DNA of 64,000 nucleotides from CBDDFQ01 sp965227035 (lineage in GTDB: Bacteria; Pseudomonadota; Gammaproteobacteria; Burkholderiales; Burkholderiaceae_C): assembly GCA_965227035.1 (NCBI GenBank), contig OZ245724.1, positions 1,550,001 to 1,614,000 of the forward strand, in the 5' to 3' direction. Both the position numbers and the translations under genes were made by a program. Positions 31,640 through 40,210 of this stretch are shown here, piece after piece (the stretch's first letter is position 1; each line of letters opens with the position of its first letter). A model generated the notes under the pieces. The model saw only the letters and a program-made list of their open reading frames with translations, was not told where the DNA came from and made no database searches.

Positions 31640-32641
31640 TTATCGATAACGGAGCGTCTGGCCGATACCCATTGACTCGGCTTTCTTCAGCATCGCAGCG
31701 CCCAATGCAATGTCCGACAAGGACAATCCGCGATGCCAGAACAGATTCGTCTCCTCATCGCTTTCCCGGCCGGGCTTGATGCCAGCGACGATCTGTCCGA
31801 GCTCGGCGTGCAAAGTTTTCTCCGACAACTTTCCCGCGTCGACATGCGCACGCAGCGCGCCGAAGGGCCCTGCCTTGGCCTGACCCCAATCGTCCATCAC
31901 CATCTTGTCCATGATGTCGGTCAGCGAGAGTTCGACGGCGCTGTTCGTGCCGTACGGAATGATCAGCGCGCCCTTTTTGACCCAATCGGTCTTGAGCATC
32001 GGCTCAGGTTTTTCGAGTCGCGATGCTTCCACGATGATGTCGGCGTCTCGCACGCACGACTCCCAATCTTCGGTGACGACGATCTTCTTGCCGAGCGCTT
32101 CTTCGAGTTCCTTGCCGAATGCATTGCGGCTTTCCGGGCGGCGCGAATGGACCCGAATTTCATCGAAATCGAAAATCGAATCGAGCAGTTTGACGTTCCA
32201 GAACGAGGTACCCCGAGCACCGATATGTCCCAGGATTTTCGAGTTCTTGCGCGCCAGATGTTTCGCGCCGATGGCGGTGACTGCACCGGTGCGCATGTCG
32301 GTAATGTCCGAGGCGTCGATGATCGCGAGCGGCACGCCGGTCTTGGGATCGAACAGATTCAGGATGGCCAACTCGGACGGCAGGCCGCGCTCGTAGTTCT
32401 TGTAGAAATCGCCTACCGTTTTCACACCGGCCACGCCGAGCGGTCGAATGTATCCGCGCAGCACATTGAAATGGCCCGGGTAGTCTTTCTCGGGCACCAG
32501 ATGCATGCGTGGCTCGATGGTCACCTGACCCAGACCTTGAGCACGCAAGCCCTCCTCCACCGCCGAGACAATCTCGGCGTCGGTCATGGCAAGCGCCTGC
32601 ACATCGGGGTAATTCAAATACTTGAGGTAGATCTCGGACAT
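31640..32641 (-). CDS. Ornithine cyclodeaminase / mu-crystallin family protein
   Basis: The 333-residue protein has the N-terminal substrate domain and a Rossmann fold (GHIGARGTSFWNVKLL, with a GxGxxxxx variant GARGTS) of the ornithine cyclodeaminase/mu-crystallin family. These enzymes use NAD(P) to cyclise ornithine, form ketimines or reduce imino acids. VKTVGDFYKNYERGLPS and DASDITDMRTGAVTA hold the conserved Lys, Arg and Asp. The start ATG 32641 lies 10 bp after the hutU stop, so it belongs to the hut transcript. Proline or an amino-acid imine is a likely type of substrate, but the specific one is unknown. Confidence 0.92.
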   Translation of the reverse strand: MSEIYLKYLNYPDVQALAMTDAEIVSAVEEGLRAQGLGQVTIEPRMHLVPEKDYPGHFNVLRGYIRPLGVAGVKTVGDFYKNYERGLPSELAILNLFDPKTGVPLAIIDASDITDMRTGAVTAIGAKHLARKNSKILGHIGARGTSFWNVKLLDSIFDFDEIRVHSRRPESRNAFGKELEEALGKKIVVTEDWESCVRDADIIVEASRLEKPEPMLKTDWVKKGALIIPYGTNSAVELSLTDIMDKMVMDDWGQAKAGPFGALRAHVDAGKLSEKTLHAELGQIVAGIKPGRESDEETNLFWHRGLSLSDIALGAAMLKKAESMGIGQTLRYR

Positions 32642-32651
32642 GCTTGTCTTT

Positions 32652-34382
32652 CTATCGAACCATCGGCAATTGCAAGCCGTGCTTCCTGGCCGTCTCGCGC
32701 GCAATCTCGTAGCCGGCATCTGCGTGTCGCATCACGCCGCTCGCAGGATCGTTCCACAACACGCGCGAAATTCGTTCAGCAGCAGCTTCCGTGCCATCGG
32801 CCACGATGACCACGCCCGAGTGCTGCGAATAGCCCATGCCGACGCCACCGCCGTGGTGCAGGCTCACCCAGGTCGCGCCGCCAGCCGTGTTGAGCAATGC
32901 ATTGAGCAGCGGCCAGTCGGACACCGCATCGGTGCCGTCCATCATGCTTTCGGTTTCGCGATTCGGGCTCGCGACCGATCCGGTGTCGAGGTGATCGCGT
33001 CCGATGACGATGGGCGCCTTGAGCTCGCCGCTCTTCACCATCTCGTTGAATGCAAGGCCGGCGATGTGGCGCTCGCCCAGTCCGAGCCAGCAGATGCGAG
33101 CCGGCAATCCCTGAAACGCAATGCGTTCGCGCGCCATGTCGAGCCAACGATGGGTGTGCTTGTTCTCGGGGAACAGCTCCTTGATCTTGGCGTCGGTTTT
33201 GTAGATATCTTCCGGGTCGCCTGACAACGCGACCCAGCGGAACGGTCCCTTGCCTTCGCAGAACAAGGGGCGGATGTACGCCGGCACGAACCCGGGGAAA
33301 TCGAAGGCGTTCGCAAGGCCCTCGTCGAACGCGACCTGGCGGATGTTGTTGCCGTAATCCACGGTCGGGATGCCCATGGCCTGAAAGTCCAGCATCGCCT
33401 GCACATGCACCTTGCACGACTGCGCTGCGGCGGCGGTGAGCTTCGCGTGTTGCGAAGGATCGGCCATGGCTGCCTGCCACTGCGGAACGCTCCAGCCCGA
33501 AGGTAGATAGCCGTTGATCAGGTCGTGGGCCGAGGTCTGGTCGGTCACCAGATCGGGTTTGATACCGCCCGCTTTGGCGCGGCGCACCAGTTCGGGAACG
33601 ATGTCCGCTGCGTTGCCGAGCAGAGCAATCGAGATCGCTTCTTTGGCCTCGGTGTGCTGCTTGATAAGCGCCAGCGCGTCGTCGATGTCTTTGGCCTGCT
33701 TGTCGACATAACGAGTGCGCAGGCGGAAGTCGATGCTCGACTGCCGGCATTCGATGTTGAGCGATACCGCACCCGCGAGCGTCGCGGCCAGGGGTTGAGC
33801 ACCGCCCATGCCGCCGAGTCCAGCAGTGAGAATCCATTTACCGGCAAGGCTGTTACCGTAATGCTGGCGGCCTGCTTCGACAAAGGTCTCGAACGTGCCC
33901 TGCACGATGCCTTGGCTGCCGATGTAGATCCAGCTTCCTGCAGTCATCTGGCCGTACATGAACAAACCAGCGCGGTCGAGTTCATTGAACTTTTCCCAGT
34001 TGGCCCACTTGGGCACCAAATTCGAATTGGCGATGAGCACGCGCGGCGCGTTCTCGTGCGTCTTGAACACGCCCACCGGTTTACCCGATTGAATCAGCAG
34101 CGACTCGTCGTCGTTCAACTCCTTGAGCGACGCGATGATCTGGTCGTAGCATTCCCAATTGCGCGCAGCGCGTCCGATGCCGCCGTACACGACGAGTGCT
34201 TGCGGGTTTTCGGCCACTTCTGCGTCCAGATTGTTCTGCAGCATGCGGAACGGCGCTTCTGTGAGCCAGCTCTTGCAGTTGAGCTGAGATCCACGCGGCG
34301 CGCTGATGACGCGGGTCGGATCGAAACGTGGATCGAAACGTGAATCTTCCACGGGCGGGGAAATCTTGACGGGTGCGTTCAT
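32652..34382 (-). CDS. hutU: Urocanate hydratase HutU
   Basis: The 576-residue enzyme hydrates urocanate to imidazolonepropionate using a tightly bound NAD+. Landmarks are the NAD-site GLGGMGGAQP, DYGNNIRQVAFDEG, RICWLGLGERH (containing the conserved active-site Cys) and the C-terminal SLHHGGGVGMGYSQH. Its ATG overlaps the hutH stop by four bases. Length matches the family (about 555-580). Confidence 0.97.
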   Translation of the reverse strand: MNAPVKISPPVEDSRFDPRFDPTRVISAPRGSQLNCKSWLTEAPFRMLQNNLDAEVAENPQALVVYGGIGRAARNWECYDQIIASLKELNDDESLLIQSGKPVGVFKTHENAPRVLIANSNLVPKWANWEKFNELDRAGLFMYGQMTAGSWIYIGSQGIVQGTFETFVEAGRQHYGNSLAGKWILTAGLGGMGGAQPLAATLAGAVSLNIECRQSSIDFRLRTRYVDKQAKDIDDALALIKQHTEAKEAISIALLGNAADIVPELVRRAKAGGIKPDLVTDQTSAHDLINGYLPSGWSVPQWQAAMADPSQHAKLTAAAAQSCKVHVQAMLDFQAMGIPTVDYGNNIRQVAFDEGLANAFDFPGFVPAYIRPLFCEGKGPFRWVALSGDPEDIYKTDAKIKELFPENKHTHRWLDMARERIAFQGLPARICWLGLGERHIAGLAFNEMVKSGELKAPIVIGRDHLDTGSVASPNRETESMMDGTDAVSDWPLLNALLNTAGGATWVSLHHGGGVGMGYSQHSGVVIVADGTEAAAERISRVLWNDPASGVMRHADAGYEIARETARKHGLQLPMVR

Positions 34383-35965
34383 ACGGCGCTCCTATGGCTT
34401 GGAAGAATGTTCTTGATGGCGTGCGGCATGTCGGCGCTGGAGGTAAAGCCCATGGACCACTGACGCATCGTTTCTATGTCTGTCGCTAAAAATCTGTCGC
34501 GCTCGATGAAGGCCACTTTGCTTCTGATGCTCGCGAATTCGGCCTCGACCAGAGGTGAGCTTTTGAGCGACTTGAGCGAAGCGTTATCGCGCTTCAACTC
34601 GATGCCCTGCGCGGCCGCCATCGCTTCGATGCCGACCACCACTGCGGTGTTCTGTACCATGTCGCCCAAACGACGCGCTGCGAAGGTTGCCATCGACACG
34701 TGATCTTCCTGATTCGCCGAGGTTGGCAGGCTGTCGACGCTGGCGGGATGGGCTAGAGATTTGTTCTCGGACGCAAGCGCTGCAGCAGTCACCTGCGCGA
34801 TCATGAACCCGGAGTTGAGCCCGCCGTCTCGGATCAGGAAAGGCGGAAGGCCGGACAGCGTGGTGTCGAGCAACAACGCGATTCGGCGCTCTGCAACCGC
34901 GCCTATTTCGCTCACCGCCAACGCAATGATGTCGGCCGCGAACGCCACCGGTTCTGCGTGGAAATTGCCGCCCGAGATGACCTCCCCAGTGTCGGTAAAC
35001 ACGAGCGGGTTGTCCGACGCAGCATTCGCTTCGATCACCAGAACCTTTGCCGCGTGCATCAGGTTGTCGAGGCACGCGCCCATGACCTGCGGAATGCATC
35101 GCACCGAATACGGGTCCTGCACACGACCGCAATCGGCATGCGAGGGGATGATCTCACTGCCATCGAGCAAAGTGCGAATGGCCGATGCGACATCGATTTG
35201 ACCTGCCTGCCCTCGCGCCTCGTGAATGCGCGCATCGAACGGTTTGATCGATCCTTGAATGGCTTCCAGCGACAAGGCGCCCGACATCAGGCCGGATGCA
35301 AAAACCGCTTCGGCGCCGAAGAGTCCGGCAAGGGCCAGTGCGGTCGAAACCTGCGTTCCATTGAGAAGCGCCAGACCTTCTTTCGGCCCGAGCACGAACG
35401 GATCGAGGCCTACAGACCGCATTGCCTGTGCACCGCTGACGACCGTGCCATCAGCCAACGCCGCAGTTCCTTCGCCGATGAGCACGCATGCCAGATGCGC
35501 AAGCGGAGCGAGGTCGCCCGACGCGCCGACCGATCCCTTTGCCGGAATCTGCGGTGTGATGCCGGCGTTGAACAGCGCCAACAATGCGTCTACCAGCGCG
35601 GGCCTGACGCCCGAATGCCCACGCGCCAGACTCACCGCTTTCGTCGCGATGACGAGTCGCACCACCTCGGGCGCAAGCGCCGCTCCGGTGCCGACGCTGT
35701 GCGACAGCACCAGGTTCCGCTGCAGTTCGACCAGATGGTCGCTGGTGATTTTCTTGTTCGCGAACTTGCCGAAGCCGGTGTTGATGCCGTACACCACTTC
35801 GTCGTTGTCCACGATGTGTTGAACGGCGGCGAGCGCATCGAGCATCGGTTTTTGCGTGCTTGGGTCCAGCGCCAGTGCAACGCCTCCCGAGTAGATCTTG
35901 CGAAGTGTCGCGAGGTCGACCTTGCCGGGCGAGAGCACTAGTGGGTTGAGCTTGTCTGCATTCAT
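34379..35965 (-). CDS. hutH: Histidine ammonia-lyase HutH
   Basis: The 528-residue lyase removes ammonia from histidine to give urocanate. The MIO prosthetic group forms from Ala148-Ser149-Gly150 in KGSVGASGDL. Tyr59 in YGINTGFGKFA is a catalytic residue. NQEDHVSMAT is another family landmark. It follows hutC by 18 bp and overlaps hutU by 4, so it is the first committed enzyme gene of the operon. Confidence 0.97.
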   Translation of the reverse strand: MNADKLNPLVLSPGKVDLATLRKIYSGGVALALDPSTQKPMLDALAAVQHIVDNDEVVYGINTGFGKFANKKITSDHLVELQRNLVLSHSVGTGAALAPEVVRLVIATKAVSLARGHSGVRPALVDALLALFNAGITPQIPAKGSVGASGDLAPLAHLACVLIGEGTAALADGTVVSGAQAMRSVGLDPFVLGPKEGLALLNGTQVSTALALAGLFGAEAVFASGLMSGALSLEAIQGSIKPFDARIHEARGQAGQIDVASAIRTLLDGSEIIPSHADCGRVQDPYSVRCIPQVMGACLDNLMHAAKVLVIEANAASDNPLVFTDTGEVISGGNFHAEPVAFAADIIALAVSEIGAVAERRIALLLDTTLSGLPPFLIRDGGLNSGFMIAQVTAAALASENKSLAHPASVDSLPTSANQEDHVSMATFAARRLGDMVQNTAVVVGIEAMAAAQGIELKRDNASLKSLKSSPLVEAEFASIRSKVAFIERDRFLATDIETMRQWSMGFTSSADMPHAIKNILPSHRSAV

Positions 35966-35983
35966 TGTTCTTGTTTCTCGAGG

Positions 35984-36727
35984 CTAAAGACTGGTGTTGC
36001 CGTCGGGCCGGAATCGACTGCCGAGGCGATAACGCGACGCAGGATGCAAACAGCGCACAACCGTTACCGGCACATTGCGTGTCCAGGTACGCCGCGTGAG
36101 CAAAAGGCACGGCGCGTCGGCTTCCATTTCGAGTCGCTCTGCCTGCTCGGCAGTCGGCAAAACCGCATCGACCAGATGCTCGATCTGATCGAAGGGCACG
36201 TTGCGCACCAGGTACTCGCTGGGCGGCATCAGTGCCAGGTCCTGATCGAGGAAATCCGGCACCACTTGCGGGTTCACATAGCGGTCTTCCAGTTGCACCG
36301 GAACGCCATCTTCCAGATGCAGGCACACCAGATGGAACACCGATTCGCCGGCTCGCAGATCGAGCCAGGCGGCCACATCGGCCGACGCCGCAATCCGCTC
36401 GGATGCGATGAGCCGGTAGTCGTAATCGTGTCCGCGCGCACGAATCTCGCTCGCAATATTGGCAATTTGCAGCAACGTAGATTGCGGTTTGGCTTCGGCG
36501 ACGAAGCTGCCGACGCCGGCAATGCGGACGACTCTGCCCTGCTCCACCAATTCGCGCAAAGCACGATTCGCCGTCATGCGGGATATGCCGAACTGCGTGA
36601 CCAGCTCGCTCTCGGACGGCAGTCGGTGCCCTGCCGCCCAGGAGCCGTCCTGAATTTTTTTGATGATGAACTCCTTCACCTGCTCGTACAGAGCAAGCGT
36701 CGAAGGGCCGGATATTTCTGTAGTCAT
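35984..36727 (-). CDS. hutC: Histidine utilization repressor HutC
   Basis: The 247-residue GntR/HutC regulator has a winged-helix DNA-binding domain (about 10-75, with GHRLPSESELVTQFGISRMTANRALRELV) and a UTRA ligand domain (about 95-240, including HLVCLHLEDGVPVQLEDRYVNP and VVRCLHPASRYRLG). In other bacteria urocanate binding releases it from operators of the TGTATATACA type. A perfect match to that core is found upstream of the whole operon (39457-39470). It lies within the operon, so it would be autoregulated. Confidence 0.95.
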   Translation of the reverse strand: MTTEISGPSTLALYEQVKEFIIKKIQDGSWAAGHRLPSESELVTQFGISRMTANRALRELVEQGRVVRIAGVGSFVAEAKPQSTLLQIANIASEIRARGHDYDYRLIASERIAASADVAAWLDLRAGESVFHLVCLHLEDGVPVQLEDRYVNPQVVPDFLDQDLALMPPSEYLVRNVPFDQIEHLVDAVLPTAEQAERLEMEADAPCLLLTRRTWTRNVPVTVVRCLHPASRYRLGSRFRPDGNTSL

Positions 36728-36746
36728 GGTGCCGAAGTAAATCGTT

Positions 36747-37526
36747 TCAATGGTCCGCAGTCGCCATCGATTCCGCCCGAATCTCCTCGGTCAGCTGCGC
36801 CTTGAGTTCCATGAATTCGGGCGAAGTCTTGATCGTGTAGTGACGCGGATGCGGCAGGGTCACCGCCAGTTCGGTCTTGATCCGACCTGGTCGTGCGCTG
36901 AACACGGCCACTCGATTCGCCATGAAGATCGCTTCGTCGATATCGTGTGTGACGAACATGACGGTCTTGCGCTCGGCCTCCCAGATGCCGAGCAGTAGCT
37001 CCTGCATCAGCACCCGAGTCTGGTTGTCGAGTGCGCCAAAAGGCTCGTCCATCAGCAGGATCTTCGGGTCGTTGGCCAATGCCCGCGCGATGGCCGTGCG
37101 CTGCTGCATGCCGCCCGACAGTTGCTTGGGAAAGTGATGCTCGAACCCACGCAGGCCGACCTTCGCGATGAAGTAATCGGCGCGCTCTTTTTGTTGTGCC
37201 TCGGGCATGCCGCGCTCGCGCAGGCCAAAGCGGATGTTCTGCTCGATGTCCAGCCACGGAAACAACGTGTAGCTCTGGAAAACCATGCCGCGATCCGCAC
37301 CCGGGCCATCGACGTTCTTGCCGTCCAGCAGCACTTGTCCAGTGGTCGGGTAGTCGAGTCCCGCGACGATTCGAAGCAGGGTCGATTTGCCGCAACCAGA
37401 GGGTCCGAGGATGGTGACGAAGTCGTTTTCTTCGACATCGAAATCGACCGGCAACAAGGCTTGAGTCGACTGGCCCCTGGTGCCGGCAAAGGTGCGAGAC
37501 ACGCCACGAATAGACAACAAGCTCAT
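36747..37526 (-). CDS. ABC transporter ATP-binding protein (nitrate/taurine type) in hut operon
   Basis: The 259-residue ATPase has Walker A (GPSGCGKST), Q-loop (FQSYTLFPW), signature (LSGGMQQR), Walker B (ILLMDEP) and the switch His (THDIDEA). It belongs to the SsuB/TauB/NrtD type that pairs with NMT1-like binding proteins. ATG 37526 overlaps the permease stop by four bases. It powers import of a substrate whose identity is inferred from context: histidine or urocanate. Confidence 0.93.
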   Translation of the reverse strand: MSLLSIRGVSRTFAGTRGQSTQALLPVDFDVEENDFVTILGPSGCGKSTLLRIVAGLDYPTTGQVLLDGKNVDGPGADRGMVFQSYTLFPWLDIEQNIRFGLRERGMPEAQQKERADYFIAKVGLRGFEHHFPKQLSGGMQQRTAIARALANDPKILLMDEPFGALDNQTRVLMQELLLGIWEAERKTVMFVTHDIDEAIFMANRVAVFSARPGRIKTELAVTLPHPRHYTIKTSPEFMELKAQLTEEIRAESMATADH

Positions 37527-38296
37527 AGGGTGCTCCACGCAAACATCTTGCGATTGATCGCCTTGAAGACGAAGTCGGAGACCAGTCCGATGATGCCGAT
37601 CACGATGATCCCGAAGATGATCTGGCCGGTGTTCAGCAGCGCCTGGCTGTCGGTGATCATGTGACCGATGCCCGAGGACGACCCGATCAGCTCGGCAACG
37701 ATCACGTAGGTCCAAGCCCATCCGAGCACGAGTCGCAAAGTCTCGGCAATGCCTGGGGCCGCGCCGGGAATCAGCACGCGTTTGACGATGGCGCTGTTTG
37801 TCGATCCGAGCGTGTAAGCGGCTTCCACCAGATCGCGACGCGCACCACCGACGATGACCGCGACCATCAGGATCACCTGAAACACCGAGCCAATGAAGAT
37901 GACCAGGAGCTTTTGCGCCTCACCGATACCGGCCCAAAGAATGAGCAGTGGAATAAATGCCGATGCTGGCAAGTATCGGCAGAACGATACGAAGGGTTCG
38001 AGGAAAGCTTCGACAGGCTTGTACGCACCCATCGCAATGCCCAACGGCACGGCAATGACGGACGCCAGGATGAAGCCGCCGAACACACGCCATACGGTCA
38101 TGCCGATGTCGTGCAGAAAATTGAATTCGGTAAACAGAAGCCACGCTTCTTTCACCATGGTGACCGGGCTGGCCAGGAAGGTGGGCGACACGTAGCCGCC
38201 CAATGTGAAAAACGCCCACACCGCGAAGAACAGGATGAAAAAGCCGATGCCCAGCACAAGGCGTGTTTGCACGGCGACGGGTTCCAAGGGCTTCAT
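37523..38296 (-). CDS. ABC transporter permease (SsuC/TauC type) in hut operon
   Basis: The 257-residue inner-membrane protein has about six transmembrane segments (for example 12-33, 66-88, 100-122, 128-147, 178-200, 222-243) and the permease EAA loop DLVEAAYTLGSTNSAIVKRVLIPGAAPGI typical of the SsuC/TauC family. It couples to the ATPase downstream (4-nt overlap) and follows the binding-protein gene by 66 bp. Confidence 0.93.
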   Translation of the reverse strand: MKPLEPVAVQTRLVLGIGFFILFFAVWAFFTLGGYVSPTFLASPVTMVKEAWLLFTEFNFLHDIGMTVWRVFGGFILASVIAVPLGIAMGAYKPVEAFLEPFVSFCRYLPASAFIPLLILWAGIGEAQKLLVIFIGSVFQVILMVAVIVGGARRDLVEAAYTLGSTNSAIVKRVLIPGAAPGIAETLRLVLGWAWTYVIVAELIGSSSGIGHMITDSQALLNTGQIIFGIIVIGIIGLVSDFVFKAINRKMFAWSTL

Positions 38297-38362
38297 CCCT
38301 GTCCTTCTGGTTCTTTAATTTGCGATGTGGATCTGGAATTACAACGAAGCGTCTTAGTTGAC

Positions 38363-39346
38363 TTACTTGATGTAGCTCGCGTCGAACATGACGTTCAGAT
38401 CGGCAGGAGCCGAACGGATCACGCCGGACTCTTGCAGGATCGGCACCGAATCTTTCATGAACTGCGCGAGTTCGCCAGCGAAGAACTTCTGGTTCGCCGC
38501 CTTGTCTTGCCAGCGAAGGTACGCAGAAGAAGCCGCGAACTGCTCACCGGTTTGCTTGATGACCGAGCCCATGATTTCGTTCGACTTGGCAGGATCTTTC
38601 TTGATCATGTCGATTGCGTCGAAATAGGCATTGGCCAGCGATTGCGCTGCCTTGGGGTTGGCTTTTAGCCACGCCGGCGAGCAACCGACCGTGTCCATCA
38701 CCATCGGGTAATCGAGCGTGGTCGCGAGGATCTTGCCGGCTGCGGGGTTGGAGCGGACGGTGGAGAGATACGGCTCATAGGTCATCGCGCCATCGTTCTG
38801 ACCGGCAACGAATGCCTGGGCTGCGGGTTGGGGTTCGAGCGACACCAGCTTCACATCTTTCAGGGTCATGCCGTTCTTGGAGAGCATCCATGCCAGACCG
38901 AAGTACGGTGCGGTGCCGGGAGCGCTCACGCCGATCGATTTGCCTTTCAAATCGGCAAAAGTCTTGACGTCGTTGCGAACGGCCAAGCCGTCTGCGCCGA
39001 AGGACTTGTCCATCTGGAAGATCTGGACGATAGGCACGCCGTTGGTGTTCCATGCAACGTGTGTTTCAACGGTGGTGGCCGCGCATTGGATCGCGCCGGA
39101 AGCGAGGGCGAGATGCCTGTCCTTTTGCGGAATCATCTTCAGGTCCACGTCCAGACCGTGCTTCTTGAAAATGCCAGCCTTGTCGGCCAGCGACAAAGGC
39201 GCGAAGCCGGTCCAGCCCGACATGCCGAGCGCGAGCTTGGTGTCTTGTGCATGGACTGCGCCAGCCGATGCTGCAACAACAGCAGCAGCAAGGATCAGGC
39301 GGACGGATTTGAAAGGATTCTGTTGGTTCGCAACGTTCGATGACAT
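38363..39346 (-). CDS. ABC transporter substrate-binding protein in hut operon
   Basis: The 327-residue protein has a signal peptide (about 1-33, cleaved after SAGAVHA) and an NMT1/SsuA-type fold: LALGMSGWTGFAPLSLADKAGIFKKHGLDVDL, IQCAATTVETH, LKGKSIGVSAPGTAPYFGLAWML. ATG 39346 is preceded by GGGAGAG. It is the first gene after the operator region and probably binds histidine, urocanate or a related imidazole (inference from context; no ligand motif is known to me for this family). Confidence 0.9.
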   Translation of the reverse strand: MSSNVANQQNPFKSVRLILAAAVVAASAGAVHAQDTKLALGMSGWTGFAPLSLADKAGIFKKHGLDVDLKMIPQKDRHLALASGAIQCAATTVETHVAWNTNGVPIVQIFQMDKSFGADGLAVRNDVKTFADLKGKSIGVSAPGTAPYFGLAWMLSKNGMTLKDVKLVSLEPQPAAQAFVAGQNDGAMTYEPYLSTVRSNPAAGKILATTLDYPMVMDTVGCSPAWLKANPKAAQSLANAYFDAIDMIKKDPAKSNEIMGSVIKQTGEQFAASSAYLRWQDKAANQKFFAGELAQFMKDSVPILQESGVIRSAPADLNVMFDASYIK

Positions 39347-39456
39347 AAGGCTCTCCCGATTTGTTGAGGGCATTCATTGAGGGCAAATTCGCCATGTGCT
39401 CTAAACGATTCGTGATCGGCTCGAGCAGCTAGCGGAGTGTCGTTTCCCCCGACGTA

Positions 39457-39470
39457 CCTGTATATACAGG
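39457..39470. promoter_or_regulatory. Candidate HutC operator O1
   Basis: CCTGTATATACAGG is a perfect 14-bp palindrome containing the core TGTATATACA, which matches published HutC operators of the CTTGTATATACAAG type. It is centred about 115 bp upstream of the first gene of the leftward hut operon, close to where its promoter should be. Confidence 0.75.
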
Positions 39471-39549
39471 AGAACCCCCAGATCAGCGCAGAAACTGCAT
39501 CGGGTCGGAACTTCTATTGGTGCATGCACGAATCCAACGCACCAAAATG

Positions 39550-39561
39550 CTGTCTATACAG
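39550..39561. promoter_or_regulatory. Candidate HutC operator O2
   Basis: CTGTCTATACAG matches the core of O1 at 11 of 12 positions. Its centre is 92 bp upstream of the O1 centre. A second weaker site would allow cooperative or looped repression. Confidence 0.6.
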
Positions 39562-39629
39562 GTTCGCAAGGCGAATGGCAGGCAGCTTGCAAAGGGCGTG
39601 CCAACTGTTTCAGACGGCTTTCGATTCGC

Positions 39630-40181
39630 CTACCTGAGCTTCCAGCGTTTGAGGAATTCGTGGTGGCCTTTTCCGACATAGCTCTTGATGAGCACGAACT
39701 CTTCCACTCGCCATTCGATCGGCAGTATTTCCTGTTTAGGAATGCGGACCCGGTTGTAGAGAAGCGTTATGAACGGGTTCACCATCGAGGAAGGTCGAAG
39801 GCCAAAACTCTTGATGGCTTTGCCGAGATCCTGCTGGAGTCGTGCAAGTTCGGAATCGGGGTCTCCGAAGATTGCGAAGTTGCTGCCGAGGGTTGCCGCT
39901 TCGCCGAACTCGACATCGAATGGCTTGAGTCGGGTTGCCTGGAAAGCATCGCCGGCTTTGACGCAGGCGTCGAATCGATCTTGCGGGAACTCGTCGTAGC
40001 CACCCATGTCGTGAAGGGTCACATGAAGTCGCGATACGCGCTGCGGATTGCCGACCAGCCCCAAATCGGTGGCGAGCATTACGCCGCGATCGAAGATGTA
40101 CTGCGCATACTCCTCGCCGGGAAATATGGAAAAGCGAAGCTTGTAGGGAAGCTTTTCCTTCTTGATGTCGGACGCGGGCAT
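39630..40181 (-). CDS. LigT/2H phosphodiesterase-like protein with one degenerate motif
   Basis: The 183-residue protein resembles the 2'-5' RNA ligase family (2H phosphodiesterases). The first HxT motif is intact (H53-V-T55 in RLHVTLHD), but the second, usually HxT, reads NPFITLLY with Phe137 in place of His. Loss of one of the two histidines would be expected to abolish normal phosphodiesterase activity, so it may bind RNA without cutting or use a different mechanism. It is divergent from the flavin oxidoreductase gene (29-bp gap). Confidence 0.8.
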   Translation of the reverse strand: MPASDIKKEKLPYKLRFSIFPGEEYAQYIFDRGVMLATDLGLVGNPQRVSRLHVTLHDMGGYDEFPQDRFDACVKAGDAFQATRLKPFDVEFGEAATLGSNFAIFGDPDSELARLQQDLGKAIKSFGLRPSSMVNPFITLLYNRVRIPKQEILPIEWRVEEFVLIKSYVGKGHHEFLKRWKLR

Positions 40182-40210
40182 GGAAGCGTTATATCGGATA
40201 AAACCGGGGC

